Under the pieces are notes generated by a model. The model was not told the origin of the DNA and did not search any database. It worked only from the letters and a program-made list of their open reading frames with translations. Of a stretch of 64,000 bases of DNA, positions 20,420 through 31,927 are shown in pieces. A program made the translations under genes and the position numbers. The DNA lies in NCBI GenBank assembly GCA_965112735.1, contig OZ218956.1:806001-870000 (forward strand), given 5' to 3'. Position 1 is the first letter of the stretch, and the number at the start of each line of letters is the position of its first letter. The DNA is from Phaeosaccion multiseriatum. Taxonomy: Eukaryota; Ochrophyta, other classes.

Positions 20420-20690
20420 GGTGTTGAGTACCGGGGTCCTCGTGGGCGAGGGAAGGAGAGATAGGGAGACTGTGTCTGGTGTTGAGTGCCGACAGTGTCC
20501 ACGGTGTTGAGTGCCGGAACTCTTCTTTTCTTTCCCTTTGCCGGTGTTGTGGGGCTCTACGGCTTAGGAACGGTGTCTGGTGTTGAGTGCCGACCGCCTC
20601 CCCGGTGTTGAGTGCCGGCGCCTTTTGCCCTCTTCGCCCTTTCTTCCTTGCTGGTATCGCCGTAGGATCCGCGTCCGGTGTTGAGGCCGA
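20420..20690 (+). repeat. GGTGTTGAGTGCCG motif cluster
   Basis: Six copies of this 14-mer or close variants start at 20420, 20478, 20503, 20579, 20604 and 20677. The pairs 20478/20503 and 20579/20604 are each 25 bp apart, and the pairs are offset by 101 bp, which points to a local duplication. The short F2 copies keep the first three. F1 has a single GGTATTGAGAGCCG at the equivalent place. Confidence 0.8.
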
Positions 20691-20820
20691 CGCCCTACTC
20701 ATCTCTCCGCCCTCTCCTCTCTCCCGTGGCCCAAGGTTTGGGGGGTGTGGTCCACGGCATTTTTTGTCTTTTTACGAGACGAAAGGGGCTCCCGGGTGAC
20801 GGCAGGCCCCTTAGCTCTTC

Positions 20821-21175
20821 CAGGTGTTTGTCTGTATGTTTGTGTGTGTATGTCCAGACGGTGTTTCTGTGTGTAGGGTGCGTATTTCCTGTGTTTGGCG
20901 TGCGAATATGCGCCTCCTCCGCAAAGGAGGCTGGCTCTGCGCGCGGTGACAACAGCGGCTCATCCCTCGCCATTCCGGCCCTCAACGGCGGGCGGGGCAG
21001 TCCTAGGCAACAGCAGCCGTGGTCACTGCCCCTACACACGATGTGTGTTTGTATCTGTGTGTGCTGGTCTGCGTCTGTGTGTGCTAGTGTGCGTTTGTGG
21101 GTGCTGGTGTCCCTGTATTGTGCCTTTGTCTATATCTGTGTGCCTGTGAATGTTTGTGTACGTCTGCGTGTTTAA
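20821..21175 (+). repeat. TG-rich low-complexity tracts in F2
   Basis: Degenerate TGTGTNTG-type sequence at 20821-20905 and 21035-21175 brackets a GC-rich piece (20905-21030). That piece also appears in altered form near 24090-24190, followed by a similar TG tract at 24195-24310. The two blocks look like diverged copies of one segment. No gene seen. Confidence 0.55.
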
Positions 21176-21429
21176 GTGTACCTCCCTTGTTGTTGGAGTG
21201 TCTCCCCCCTACAACAGCAGTATGGCCAGAAGGAGGCGTGCTGGTCGCCACTGAGCTTGCCTGCAGTCTCTCTGGATGGGTGGGGGCGTAGCTGACCTTC
21301 GATACGGGAGCTCGCACGGCTCACCTCCGGCAGCTACATCCGAGAGACATATCGGGCCGAGGAGCGGCGAAGGGAAGGAGACGGACTACAGCTGTACCTC
21401 CCTCACCATCTCGAACGCATGGGAGGGGG
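21176..21429 (+). other. F2 interior, no gene seen
   Basis: Unique GC-rich sequence between the TG tract and the LTR-type element. The GGATGGGTGGGGGCG near 21272 resembles GGATGGGTGGGGGTG near 24403, just before the F2 right end, so it may be a remnant of an older right end. Confidence 0.4.
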
Positions 21430-21712
21430 TGTTGGAAGGCCCCGGGATAGGCATTGGGGATGTTGGAAGGCCTCAGATGAGATGGGCCATAAGTCAATGG
21501 CCCAGGCCCAGGCAGATACAGTGAGAACGGGTGGCGTGGCTCTCACTATCCTATGTGCGAAGGTGGTCGTTTAGGACTAGCATGCGATAAGTTAATAGAG
21601 GCAAGGCTGGCTGCTAGGCTGGCTTTGGGGTTGCTGTTACCTTGTCCGTGTGTCTAGTTCTATCCTATCTGTAGGCGACAGCGCATGTCGGTCGTGCGTA
21701 CGTCGTTTTACA
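21430..21712 (+). repeat. 5' LTR-like repeat
   Basis: 283 bp, TG...CA, identical by eye to 22725-23007. TGTTGGAAGGC recurs within its first 45 bp. Confidence 0.65.
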
Positions 21713-21841
21713 ACCCCAAAGGCCCGAAAGCAGCACTTAGCCAAGAGGCTTAGGCAGGGAAGGACGAGGCGTGTTAGGGGAGCACCGTGCGGCACATAAG
21801 CAGTGCCGTACGACGTGCGACAGCAGCGACAGCAGTGGAGC

Positions 21842-22295
21842 TGTTGTTGCACGGAGAGGCGGGAGTGGAGAGAGAATTGCCGGGAGTGGTGTCTACAGCG
21901 GGCACAGCTTTCGAGTGTGGCAGCAGCACGGATGTTGTTGTTGCACGGAAATGGATGCTGAAGGTTGGTGGGCAGTGGAGAGAGAAAATTGCCGGGAGTG
22001 GTGTCTACAGCGGGCACAGCTTTCGAGTGTGGCAGCAGCACGGATGTTGTTGTTGCACGGAAATGGATGCTGAAGGTTGGTGGGCAGTGGAGAGAGAGAG
22101 ATTTGCCGGGAGCGGTGTCTTACAGCGGGCACGGCTTTCGAGTGTGGCAGCAGCACGGATGTTGTTGTTGCACGGAAATGGATGCTGGAGGTTGGTGGGC
22201 AGTGGAGACAGAGAATTGCCGAGAGCGGTGCCTACAGCGGGCACGGCTTTCGAGTGTGGTAGCAGCACGGATGTTGTTGTTGCACGGAGCTTGGT
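21842..22295 (+). repeat. 112-bp minisatellite, four units
   Basis: TTCGAGTGTGG begins at 21910, 22022, 22137 and 22249, giving periods of 112, 115 and 112 bp. Each unit contains GCACGGATGTTGTTGTTGCA and GGTTGGTGGGCAGTGGAGA. No conserved reading frame is kept across units. Confidence 0.85.
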
Positions 22296-22724
22296 GGGAG
22301 ACAGAGAAGGATACTCGCAAGGCTGCTTTAGGGACTGTCTGGGTGCCTTGTAGGCACACCAGTAAACACTTTAGCAGTCAGCATTAGTGGTGCGCAACGA
22401 GGCTTTGGCAACGCTGGTGGCGAGTAGGAGTGGAGAAAGATATGGCGCGGGTGAGTTTGAGTTGTGGGATGTTCTCATCCGTGAGCCTGTGTGGGTGAGT
22501 TTGAGTCGTGGGACTTTCTCATCAATACAGGGGGTGTGTGTGGGAGGAGCGGTCGCACACATCTGGGTGAGTATTGCATAATGCTCATCCGTTTTCTTTT
22601 TTTGGAAGCAGCATGGAGGCTTGTGCGACAGTCGAGCTTCAGTAGGCGAATCCGCTTGTGTTGCGTGGGGACACGCAACAGTCTTGTCAAGGGGATGTTG
22701 GAAGTGGCGGATAGCTATTGGGGA

Positions 22725-23007
22725 TGTTGGAAGGCCCCGGGATAGGCATTGGGGATGTTGGAAGGCCTCAGATGAGATGGGCCATAAGTCAATGGCCCAG
22801 GCCCAGGCAGATACAGTGAGAACGGGTGGCGTGGCTCTCACTATCCTATGTGCGAAGGTGGTCGTTTAGGACTAGCATGCGATAAGTTAATAGAGGCAAG
22901 GCTGGCTGCTAGGCTGGCTTTGGGGTTGCTGTTACCTTGTCCGTGTGTCTAGTTCTATCCTATCTGTAGGCGACAGCGCATGTCGGTCGTGCGTACGTCG
23001 TTTTACA
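22725..23007 (+). repeat. 3' LTR-like repeat
   Basis: 283 bp, identical by eye to 21430-21712. Preceded by ATTGGGGA, a weak purine tract. Confidence 0.65.
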
Positions 23008-23035
23008 GGGGAGGGGGGGGGTCCGATGGAGGCTC

Positions 23036-23908
23036 AGCTCTCAGGACAAACAGCAACCGCAAGGCGGTTAGTACCAGCGTCAAAGGTGGCAGCATGGATG
23101 CGAAGGCAGCTATTCGGGCTGTTGGAAGGAACCGGAGAGCCCTTTGATCGTGGTTGGCGCCTCGAGTTTGCGTGTGGAGCGGATATGGGACCTGTGGCCA
23201 TAACAGCGAACCGATGGGCGACAAGAGAGGCACAGCATACGAGGGAGAATTGAGAATTGGAAGGCGGCATTGGGAGTGTACGGTACTCGCATTTCGGGAG
23301 GTACGGCAGCGTTTGGTGACCGTCTACGGAGTGTACGGCGATGTACGTCGTCCGGTGCTGAAGGAAATTGGGGCATTGAGCAATCTGGCTACTTATCTGT
23401 AATGGACGGCGGAAGCATGATGTTTGGTCGTTCACAACAGCTATGGAGTGGAAGTCGGGGCCTGCCTGTGATGCAGAAGAGAAGGTGATGGTTTTTTCGG
23501 CGTTGGGGCTCGTGAGCGGTGTGAACATGGAGGATGGGAGAGAACAGGGCTTGTGGCTCGCTCTCCTTGCACGACTTACTTCCGGTAGTATGGATGGACT
23601 ACCCTCTTGCTATCGTGCTCGGTGGTCGAGGGATTGGTGCGGCCGCGCTTGAGATATTGGACTTGTTCATTTTTCGGGCCCGCAGCACCGAGGTGTTTGG
23701 CATTCGCTGTATTGCTCAGCTGGTACAGCGGAAGTCCACGGCGGACGGTTGGAATCGCAGCAGAGTGGTCTTGGTACGGCGTGTGCAGAAGGGTAACTTC
23801 TACGAGTTGATGTTCGAAGAGCTTGGAGCGGAAAACATGAGCGCTCCTGTGAGGGCATTTTCGGCTTTTCTACAGGGGTTGGATATATGGACACCTTTGG
23901 ATCTGTGA
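23036..23908 (+). pseudogene. Decayed reading frame shared by F1 and F2, unrecognised
   Basis: Several short open pieces in shifting frames run to a stop at 23908. The longest, 23534-23908 (124 residues), ends FLQGLDIWTPLDL. The region aligns by eye with 56995-57840 and 59670-60515 in the F1 derivatives; SYLSAMGGG/GYLSVMDGG and PQQLWSEGWGLPV/SQQLWSGSRGLPV are examples. Similarity at protein level with broken frames in both suggests an old coding region between RNase H and recombinase. I do not recognise the family. DIRS-type elements sometimes carry a methyltransferase-like domain there, but no such motif is seen. Confidence 0.5.
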
Positions 23909-24828
23909 CTCCGAAAAGAATCCGAATTTGCTGGTTTGGGCGCGCCTTGCTGCTTCCACCCGCCGTGCCAGAGGACTGCGCAGTGTATTTCGCTCAGTGG
24001 CTCGCCCCCCCCCCCGCACACCATCCCAAGCGAGTGGGGGGTGTGTGATGGTCAGCAGGGGGCGTGCGAAGGGACCTCTTCAAAGGACACTGACTCTGCC
24101 CGTGGCGACACCAGCGGCTCCTCCCTCGCCATCATTCCTCCCCCAGCAGCGGGGAGCGCAGCCCTTGGCAACAGCACCAGCAGCCCTACACCGGTACACG
24201 CGGCGGGTGTTTGTATGTGTGTGTGTACTGGTGTGCGTCTGTGTCTACTGTTGCCCCTGTATGTGTATTATTATGTCTGTGTGCGTATGAATGTTTGTGT
24301 ATCTTTGTGTTTTGTGTACCGGCCGACTACGATCGGGAGAGTGGGCTCTCGACTAGGCTGGGGCAGGTGCTGCTGCACCCTCGCAGCGCACCGGTGGGTA
24401 CTCGGATGGGTGGGGGTGAAGCGGGACTTGGGGTGCTCACTGCGGTGGCACCCCAAGCTCCACTACATCCGAAACCCGGTGCCCGCCTCCCTCCATGGAG
24501 GCGGCCCCCTTGGAGGCGCTCTGCGCTCCCAAGGTGGGAGTCCCTCACGGGACTGCCCCCCCCTACTAATGATGAGTCCTTCCCCCAACGTTAGCTACCC
24601 CTGGTCCACGACCTCTCCACCTGCGGAGCAGGTGGCCACTTGGGAGCCCAGCCCTATTCCTCTTGGCCTCGAACAGCCGGCTACGGCGTGGATGTGGATA
24701 GTCCTCAGCTTGCATACTGCGACGCCTTGGAGCGGGAGTCGGACATCTCCCGGGCCCTCGCCTACGACTGAAGGGAGGAGGCCTCCCACTGGCTTCCCAC
24801 CTTCGCCCGAGCGCCGCGACGGCGCGAA
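23909..24828 (+). other. F2 3' interior and right terminal region
   Basis: No gene. From 24410 it matches the right part of the short F2 copies, including the stem CTTGGGGTGC...GCACCCCAAG (24427-24457), the hairpin AGTCCC-TCAC-GGGACT (24539-24554) and the terminal GCGCCGCGACGGCGC. Upstream are a C-run (24006-24017) and a TG tract (24195-24310). Confidence 0.6.
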
Positions 24829-25764
24829 AGCCTGTTCAGCAGCGCAGCAACGGAACTTTGTTTCTCGCGGAACAGAGACGAGGAAGAGGTGGGAGACATG
24901 GGAGCCAGCAGGGCGAAGCGTCAGCGTAGGTGCTTGGTACCGCCCCAAGGGGGGGGGTCCCCTCTGGGGAGATGTACAGTATGTCAGTGAAGCAGGGAAT
25001 TTAGATTTTTCAGAAGAGGAGAGACCTTGGCGTGTGCTGTCACTTACTGAGGCGGCGGAGACAGAGCCCAGGAAGAGTGGAGCACACTGTCAAGGAGGAG
25101 AGTAGATACTGGTGTGGTGGAAAGCGAGCCTCTTGTCCTGGGCCCGGACAGAGCGCTTGTGTCGGCCAAGGGGACCCGCCTGGTGTTGAGTACCGGGGTC
25201 CTCGTGGGCGAGGGAAGGACAGATAGGGAGACTGTGTCTGGTGTTGAGTGCCGACAGTGTCCACGGTGTTGAGTGCCGGAACTCTTCTTTTCTTTCCCAC
25301 CCACCCACCCTCAGTCTTAGTTTTAGTTTTAGATACTCATACATTATGGGGGTGAAGCGGGACTTGGGGTGCTCACTGCGGTGGCACCCCAAGCTCCACT
25401 ACATCCGAAACCCGGTGCCCGCCTCCCTCCATGGAGGCGGCCCCCTTGGAGGCGCTCTGCGCTCCCAAGGTGGGAGTCCCTCACGGGACTGCCCCCCCCT
25501 ACTAATGATGAGTCCTTCCCCCAACGTTAGCTACCCCTGGTCCACGACCTCTCCACCTGCGGAGCAGGTGGCCACTTGGGAGCCCAGCCCTATTCCTCTT
25601 GGCCTCGAACAGCCGGCTACGGCGTGGATGTGGATAGTCCTCAGCTTGCATACTGCGACGCCTTGGAGCGGGAGTCGGACATCTCCCGGGCCCTCGCCTA
25701 CGACTGAAGGGAGGAGGCCTCCCACTGGCTTCCCACCTTCGCCCGAGCGCCGCGACGGCGCGAA
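24829..25764 (+). mobile_element. F2 short (non-autonomous) copy 1
   Basis: 936 bp: left terminal region, the three-fold GGTGTTGAGTGCCG motif, a linker CCCACCCACCCACCC plus TTAGTTTTAGTTTTAG (25297-25333), then the right terminal region. It is joined directly to the right end of the long F2 copy (GCGCGAA then AGCCTG) and ends against satellite GCCCAAAG. It has no coding capacity; it must depend on a full element. Confidence 0.85.
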
Positions 25765-27911
25765 GCCCAAAGTCCGCATTTGTGGGGCACACACAGCCCG
25801 ACCGACGCGTTTGCTGGCCACAACATGCCCACTCCGGGCATTGGCTCAGCACAACAGGCCGAACTGAGATACTACATTGCCACAACAGCGCCAAGTGGGG
25901 CCTTGGATGGGCTCAAATGGCCCAATCTGGCTCTGTGCTGGGATCAAGAAAGCCCAAAGCCCGCATTTGTGGGGCACACACAGCCCGAACGACGCGTTTG
26001 CTGGCCACAACATGCCGACCCCGGGCATTGGCTCAGCACAACAGGCCGAACTGAGATACTACATTGCCACAACAGCGCCAAGTGGGGCCTTGGATGGGCT
26101 CAAATGGCCCAATCTGGCTCTGTGCTGGGATCAAAAAAGCCCAAAGCCCGAACAACGCGTTTGCTGGCCACAACATGCCCACTCCGGGCATTGGCTCAGC
26201 ACAACAGGCCGAACTGAGATACTACATTGCCACAACAGCGCCAAGTGGGGCCTTGGATGGGCTCAAATGGCCCAATCTGGCTCTGTGCTGGGATCAATAA
26301 AGCCCAAAGCCCGCATTTGTGGGGCACACACAGCCCGAACGACGCGTTTGCTGGCCACAACATGCCGACCCCGGGCATTGGCTCAGCACAACAGGCCTAA
26401 CTGAGATACTACATCGCCACAACAGCGCCAAGTGGGGCCTTGGATGGGCTCAAATGGCCCAATCTGGCTCTGTGCTGGGATCAAAAAAGCCCAAAGCCCG
26501 AACAACGCGTTTGCTGGCCACAACATGCCCACTCCGGGCATTGGCTCAGCACAACAGGCCGAACTGAGATACTACATTGCCACAACAGCGCCAAGTGGGG
26601 CCTTGGATGGGCTCAAATGGCCCAATCTGGCTCTGTGCTGGGATCAATAAAGCCCAAAGCCCGCATTTGTGGGGCACACACAGCCCGAACGACGCGTTTG
26701 CTGGCCACAACATGCCGACCCCGGGCATTGGCTCAGCACAACAGGCCTAACTGAGATACTACATTGCCACAACAGCGCCAAGTGGGGCCTTGGATGGGCT
26801 CAAATGGCCCAATCTGGCTCTGTGCTGGGATCAAAAAAGCCCAAAGCCCGAACAACGCGTTTGCTGGCCACAACATGCCCACTCCGGGCATTGGCTTAGC
26901 ACAACAGGCCCAACTAAAATACTACATTGCCACAACAGCGCCAAGTGGGGCATTGGATGGGCTCAAATGGCCCAATCTGGCTCTGTGCTGGGATCAAGAA
27001 AGCCCAAGGCCCGCATTTGTGGGGCACACACAGCCCGACCGACGCGTTTGCTGGCCACAACATGCCCACTCCGGGCGTTGGCTCAGCACAACAGGCCCAA
27101 CTGAGATACTACATTGCCACAACAGCGCCAAGTGGGGCCTTGGATGGGCTCAAATGGCCCAATCTGGCTCTGTGCTGGGATCAAAAAAGCCCAAAGTCCG
27201 CATTTGTGGGGCACACAAAGCCCGACCGACGCGTTTGCTGGCCACAACATGCCCACTCCGGGCATTGGCTTAGCACAACAGGCCGAACTGAGATACTACA
27301 TTGCCACAACAGCGCCAAGTGGGGCCTTGGATGGACTCAAATGGCCCAATCTGGCTCTGTGCTGGGATCAAAAAAGCCCAAAGTCCGCATTTGTGGGGCA
27401 TACACAGCCCGACCGACGCGTTTGCTGGCCACAACATGCCCACTCCGGGCATTGGCTCAGCACAACAGGCCGAACTGAGATACTACATTGCCACAACAGC
27501 GCCAAGTGGGGCCTTGGATGGGCTCAAATGGCCCAATCTGGCTCTGTGCTGGGATCAGAAAAGCCCAAGGCCCGCATTTGTGGGGCACACACAGCCCGAC
27601 CGACGCGTTTGCTGGCCACAACACGCCCACTCCGGGCATCGGCTCAGCACAACAGGCCCAACTGAGATACTACATTGCCACAACAGCGCCAAGTGGGGCC
27701 TTGGATGGACTCAAATGGCCCAATCTGGCTCTGTGCTGGGATCAAAAAAGCCCAAAGCCCGAACAACGCGTTTGCTGGCCACAACATGCCCACTCCGGGC
27801 ATTGGCTTAGCACAACAGGCCCAACTGGGATACTACATTGCCACAACAGCGCCAAGTGGGGCCTTGGATGGGCTCAAATGGCCCAATCTGGCTCTGTGCT
27901 GGGATCAAAAA
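25765..27911 (+). repeat. Satellite block 2
   Basis: About 12 monomers (187 and 163 bp) starting with GCCCAAAG and ending GGGATCAAAAA at the next F2 copy. Confidence 0.95.
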
Positions 27912-28846
27912 AGCCTGTTCAGCAGCGCAGCAACGGAACTTTGTTTCTCGCGGAACAGAGACGAGGAAGAGGTGGGAGACATGGGAGCCAGCAGGGCGAA
28001 GCGTCAGCGTAGGTGCTTGGTACCGCCCCAAGGGGGGGGTCCCCTCTGGGGAGATGTACAGTATGTCAGTGAAGCAGGGAATTTAGATTTTTCAGAAGAG
28101 GAGAGACCTTGGCGTGTGCTGTCACTTACTGAGGCGGCGGAGACAGAGCCCAGGAAGAGTGGAGCACACTGTCAAGGAGGAGAGTAGATACTGGTGTGGT
28201 GGAAAGCGAGCCTCTTGTCCTGGGCCCGGACAGAGCGCTTGTGTCGGCCAAGGGGACCCGCCTGGTGTTGAGTACCGGGGTCCTCGTGGGCGAGGGAAGG
28301 ACAGATAGGGAGACTGTGTCTGGTGTTGAGTGCCGACAGTGTCCACGGTGTTGAGTGCCGGAACTCTTCTTTTCTTTCCCACCCACCCACCCTCAGTCTT
28401 AGTTTTAGTTTTAGATACTCATACATTATGGGGGTGAAGCGGGACTTGGGGTGCTCACTGCGGTGGCACCCCAAGCTCCACTACATCCGAAACCCGGTGC
28501 CCGCCTCCCTCCATGGAGGCGGCCCCCTTGGAGGCGCTCTGCGCTCCCAAGGTGGGAGTCCCTCACGGGACTGCCCCCCCCTACTAATGATGAGTCCTTC
28601 CCCCAACGTTAGCTACCCCTGGTCCACGACCTCTCCACCTGCGGAGCAGGTGGCCACTTGGGAGCCCAGCCCTATTCCTCTTGGCCTCGAACAGCCGGCT
28701 ACGGCGTGGATGTGGATAGTCCTCAGCTTGCATACTGCGACGCCTTGGAGCGGGAGTCGGACATCTCCCGGGCCCTCGCCTACGACTGAAGGGAGGAGGC
28801 CTCCCACTGGCTTCCCACCTTCGCCCGAGCGCCGCGACGGCGCGAA
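27912..28846 (+). mobile_element. F2 short copy 2
   Basis: Same structure as copy 1 and almost identical. Both borders are with satellite, in the same position of the monomer: GGGATCAAAAA to the left and GCCCAAAG to the right. Confidence 0.85.
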
Positions 28847-30992
28847 GCCCAAAGTCCGCATTTGTGGGGCACACACAGCCCGACCGACGCGTTTGCTGGC
28901 CACAACATGCCCACTCCGGGCATTGGCTCAGCACAACAGGCCGAACTGAGATACTACATTGCCACAACAGCGCCAAGTGGGGCCTTGGATGGGCTCAAAT
29001 GGCCCAATCTGGCTCTGTGCTGGGATCAAGAAAGCCCAAAGCCCGCATTTGTGGGGCACACACAGCCCGAACGACGCGTTTGCTGGCCACAACATGCCGA
29101 CCCCGGGCATTGGCTCAGCACAACAGGCCGAACTGAGATACTACATTGCCACAACAGCGCCAAGTGGGGCCTTGGATGGGCTCAAATGGCCCAATCTGGC
29201 TCTGTGCTGGGATCAAAAAAGCCCAAAGCCCGAACAACGCGTTTGCTGGCCACAACATGCCCACTCCGGGCATTGGCTCAGCACAACAGGCCGAACTGAG
29301 ATACTACATTGCCACAACAGCGCCAAGTGGGGCCTTGGATGGGCTCAAATGGCCCAATCTGGCTCTGTGCTGGGATCAATAAAGCCCAAAGCCCGCATTT
29401 GTGGGGCACACACAGCCCGAACGACGCGTTTGCTGGCCACAACATGCCGACCCCGGGCATTGGCTCAGCACAACAGGCCTAACTGAGATACTACATCGCC
29501 ACAACAGCGCCAAGTGGGGCCTTGGATGGGCTCAAATGGCCCAATCTGGCTCTGTGCTGGGATCAAAAAGCCCAAAGCCCGAACAACGCGTTTGCTGGCC
29601 ACAACATGCCCACTCCGGGCATTGGCTCAGCACAACAGGCCGAACTGAGATACTACATTGCCACAACAGCGCCAAGTGGGGCCTTGGATGGGCTCAAATG
29701 GCCCAATCTGGCTCTGTGCTGGGATCAATAAAGCCCAAAGCCCGCATTTGTGGGGCACACACAGCCCGAACGACGCGTTTGCTGGCCACAACATGCCGAC
29801 CCCGGGCATTGGCTCAGCACAACAGGCCTAACTGAGATACTACATTGCCACAACAGCGCCAAGTGGGGCCTTGGATGGGCTCAAATGGCCCAATCTGGCT
29901 CTGTGCTGGGATCAAAAAAGCCCAAAGCCCGAACAACGCGTTTGCTGGCCACAACATGCCCACTCCGGGCATTGGCTTAGCACAACAGGCCCAACTAAAA
30001 TACTACATTGCCACAACAGCGCCAAGTGGGGCATTGGATGGGCTCAAATGGCCCAATCTGGCTCTGTGCTGGGATCAAGAAAGCCCAAGGCCCGCATTTG
30101 TGGGGCACACACAGCCCGACCGACGCGTTTGCTGGCCACAACATGCCCACTCCGGGCGTTGGCTCAGCACAACAGGCCCAACTGAGATACTACATTGCCA
30201 CAACAGCGCCAAGTGGGGCCTTGGATGGGCTCAAATGGCCCAATCTGGCTCTGTGCTGGGATCAAAAAAGCCCAAAGTCCGCATTTGTGGGGCACACAAA
30301 GCCCGACCGACGCGTTTGCTGGCCACAACATGCCCACTCCGGGCATTGGCTTAGCACAACAGGCCGAACTGAGATACTACATTGCCACAACAGCGCCAAG
30401 TGGGGCCTTGGATGGACTCAAATGGCCCAATCTGGCTCTGTGCTGGGATCAAAAAAGCCCAAAGTCCGCATTTGTGGGGCATACACAGCCCGACCGACGC
30501 GTTTGCTGGCCACAACATGCCCACTCCGGGCATTGGCTCAGCACAACAGGCCGAACTGAGATACTACATTGCCACAACAGCGCCAAGTGGGGCCTTGGAT
30601 GGGCTCAAATGGCCCAATCTGGCTCTGTGCTGGGATCAGAAAAGCCCAAGGCCCGCATTTGTGGGGCACACACAGCCCGACCGACGCGTTTGCTGGCCAC
30701 AACACGCCCACTCCGGGCATCGGCTCAGCACAACAGGCCCAACTGAGATACTACATTGCCACAACAGCGCCAAGTGGGGCCTTGGATGGACTCAAATGGC
30801 CCAATCTGGCTCTGTGCTGGGATCAAAAAAGCCCAAAGCCCGAACAACGCGTTTGCTGGCCACAACATGCCCACTCCGGGCATTGGCTTAGCACAACAGG
30901 CCCAACTGGGATACTACATTGCCACAACAGCGCCAAGTGGGGCCTTGGATGGGCTCAAATGGCCCAATCTGGCTCTGTGCTGGGATCAAAAA
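28847..30992 (+). repeat. Satellite block 3
   Basis: Near-identical to block 2; one A-run is shorter (CAAAAAG at 29571). Confidence 0.95.
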
Positions 30993-31927
30993 AGCCTGTT
31001 CAGCAGCGCAGCAACGGAACTTTGTTTCTCGCGGAACAGAGACGAGGAAGAGGTGGGAGACATGGGAGCCAGCAGGGCGAAGCGTCAGCGTAGGTGCTTG
31101 GTACCGCCCCAAGGGGGGGGTCCCCTCTGGGGAGATGTACAGTATGTCAGTGAAGCAGGGAATTTAGATTTTTCAGAAGAGGAGAGACCTTGGCGTGTGC
31201 TGTCACTTACTGAGGCGGCGGAGACAGAGCCCAGGAAGAGTGGAGCACACTGTCAAGGAGGAGAGTAGATACTGGTGTGGTGGAAAGCGAGCCTCTTGTC
31301 CTGGGCCCGGACAGAGCGCTTGTGTCGGCCAAGGGGACCCGCCTGGTGTTGAGTACCGGGGTCCTCGTGGGCGAGGGAAGGAGAGATAGGGAGACTGTGT
31401 CTGGTGTTGAGTGCCGACAGTGTCCACGGTGTTGAGTGCCGGAACTCTTCTTTTCTTTCCCACCCACCCACCCTCAGTCTTAGTTTTAGTTTTAGATACT
31501 CATACATTATGGGGGTGAAGCGGGACTTGGGGTGCTCACTGCGGTGGCACCCCAAGCTCCACTACATCCGAAACCCGGTGCCCGCCTCCCTCCATGGAGG
31601 CGGCCCCCTTGGAGGCGCTCTGCGCTCCCAAGGTGGGAGTCCCTCACGGGACTGCCCCCCCCTACTAATGATGAGTCCTTCCCCCAACGTTAGCTACCCC
31701 TGGTCCACGACCTCTCCACCTGCGGAGCAGGTGGCCACTTGGGAGCCCAGCCCTATTCCTCTTGGCCTCGAACAGCCGGCTACGGCGTGGATGTGGATAG
31801 TCCTCAGCTTGCATACTGCGACGCCTTGGAGCGGGAGTCGGACATCTCCCGGGCCCTCGCCTACGACTGAAGGGAGGAGGCCTCCCACTGGCTTCCCACC
31901 TTCGCCCGAGCGCCGCGACGGCGCGAA
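30993..31927 (+). mobile_element. F2 short copy 3
   Basis: As copy 2, with GGAGAGATAGGG in place of GGACAGATAGGG near 31383, the variant also seen in the long F2 copy. Confidence 0.85.

Larger units (their letters stand above)
21430..23007 (+). mobile_element. LTR-type mini-retroelement (TRIM-like), 1,578 bp
   Basis: Two 283-bp direct repeats (21430-21712 and 22725-23007), identical by eye, begin TGTTGG and end TTTACA (TG...CA) and flank about 1.0 kb without coding capacity. Both flanks are G-rich (GGGAGGGGG before, GGGGAGGGGG after), so a target duplication is possible but cannot be read exactly. No clear primer-binding site is assigned. The interior holds a minisatellite. Identical repeats imply recent insertion or gene conversion. 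Confidence 0.6.
20067..24828 (+). mobile_element. F2: long copy of a second DIRS-type family, no intact genes
   Basis: The left end (AGCCTGTTCAGCAGCG) and right end (GACGGCGCGAA) are those of the short F2 copies. The left terminal region is clearly related to that of F1: a similar end, the GGAGGAGAGTAGA segment, and a GGGCCCGGACAG block. The right end shares the AGTCC hairpin and TCCCCCAACG with F1. The interior is TG-rich low-complexity sequence, a 1.58-kb LTR-type mini-element (21430-23007) and a decayed reading frame (23036-23908). No RT or recombinase boxes are recognisable except a faint RNase H-like RGDNSGSSLAI (20946) and a similar one at 24103. Confidence 0.65.

Noticed and set aside
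20270-20464. Small gene in the F2 left end (64-86-residue frames, repeated at 25032, 28114, 31195 and 34090)
   Set aside because: They are conserved only because the DNA is duplicated; several frames on both strands are equally open and no motif is seen.
21771-22387. Cysteine-rich frames of 100-190 residues in the 112-bp minisatellite
   Set aside because: Frames do not stay in register between units (periods 112 and 115) and are open in several phases.
25241-25867. A 208-residue frame running from short F2 into satellite
   Set aside because: It crosses the element/satellite border, so it is a chance fusion repeated by the macrosatellite.
25765-27911. CRISPR array
   Set aside because: The repeats are contiguous 163-187-bp monomers without unique spacers, in a eukaryotic setting, and no cas genes are present.
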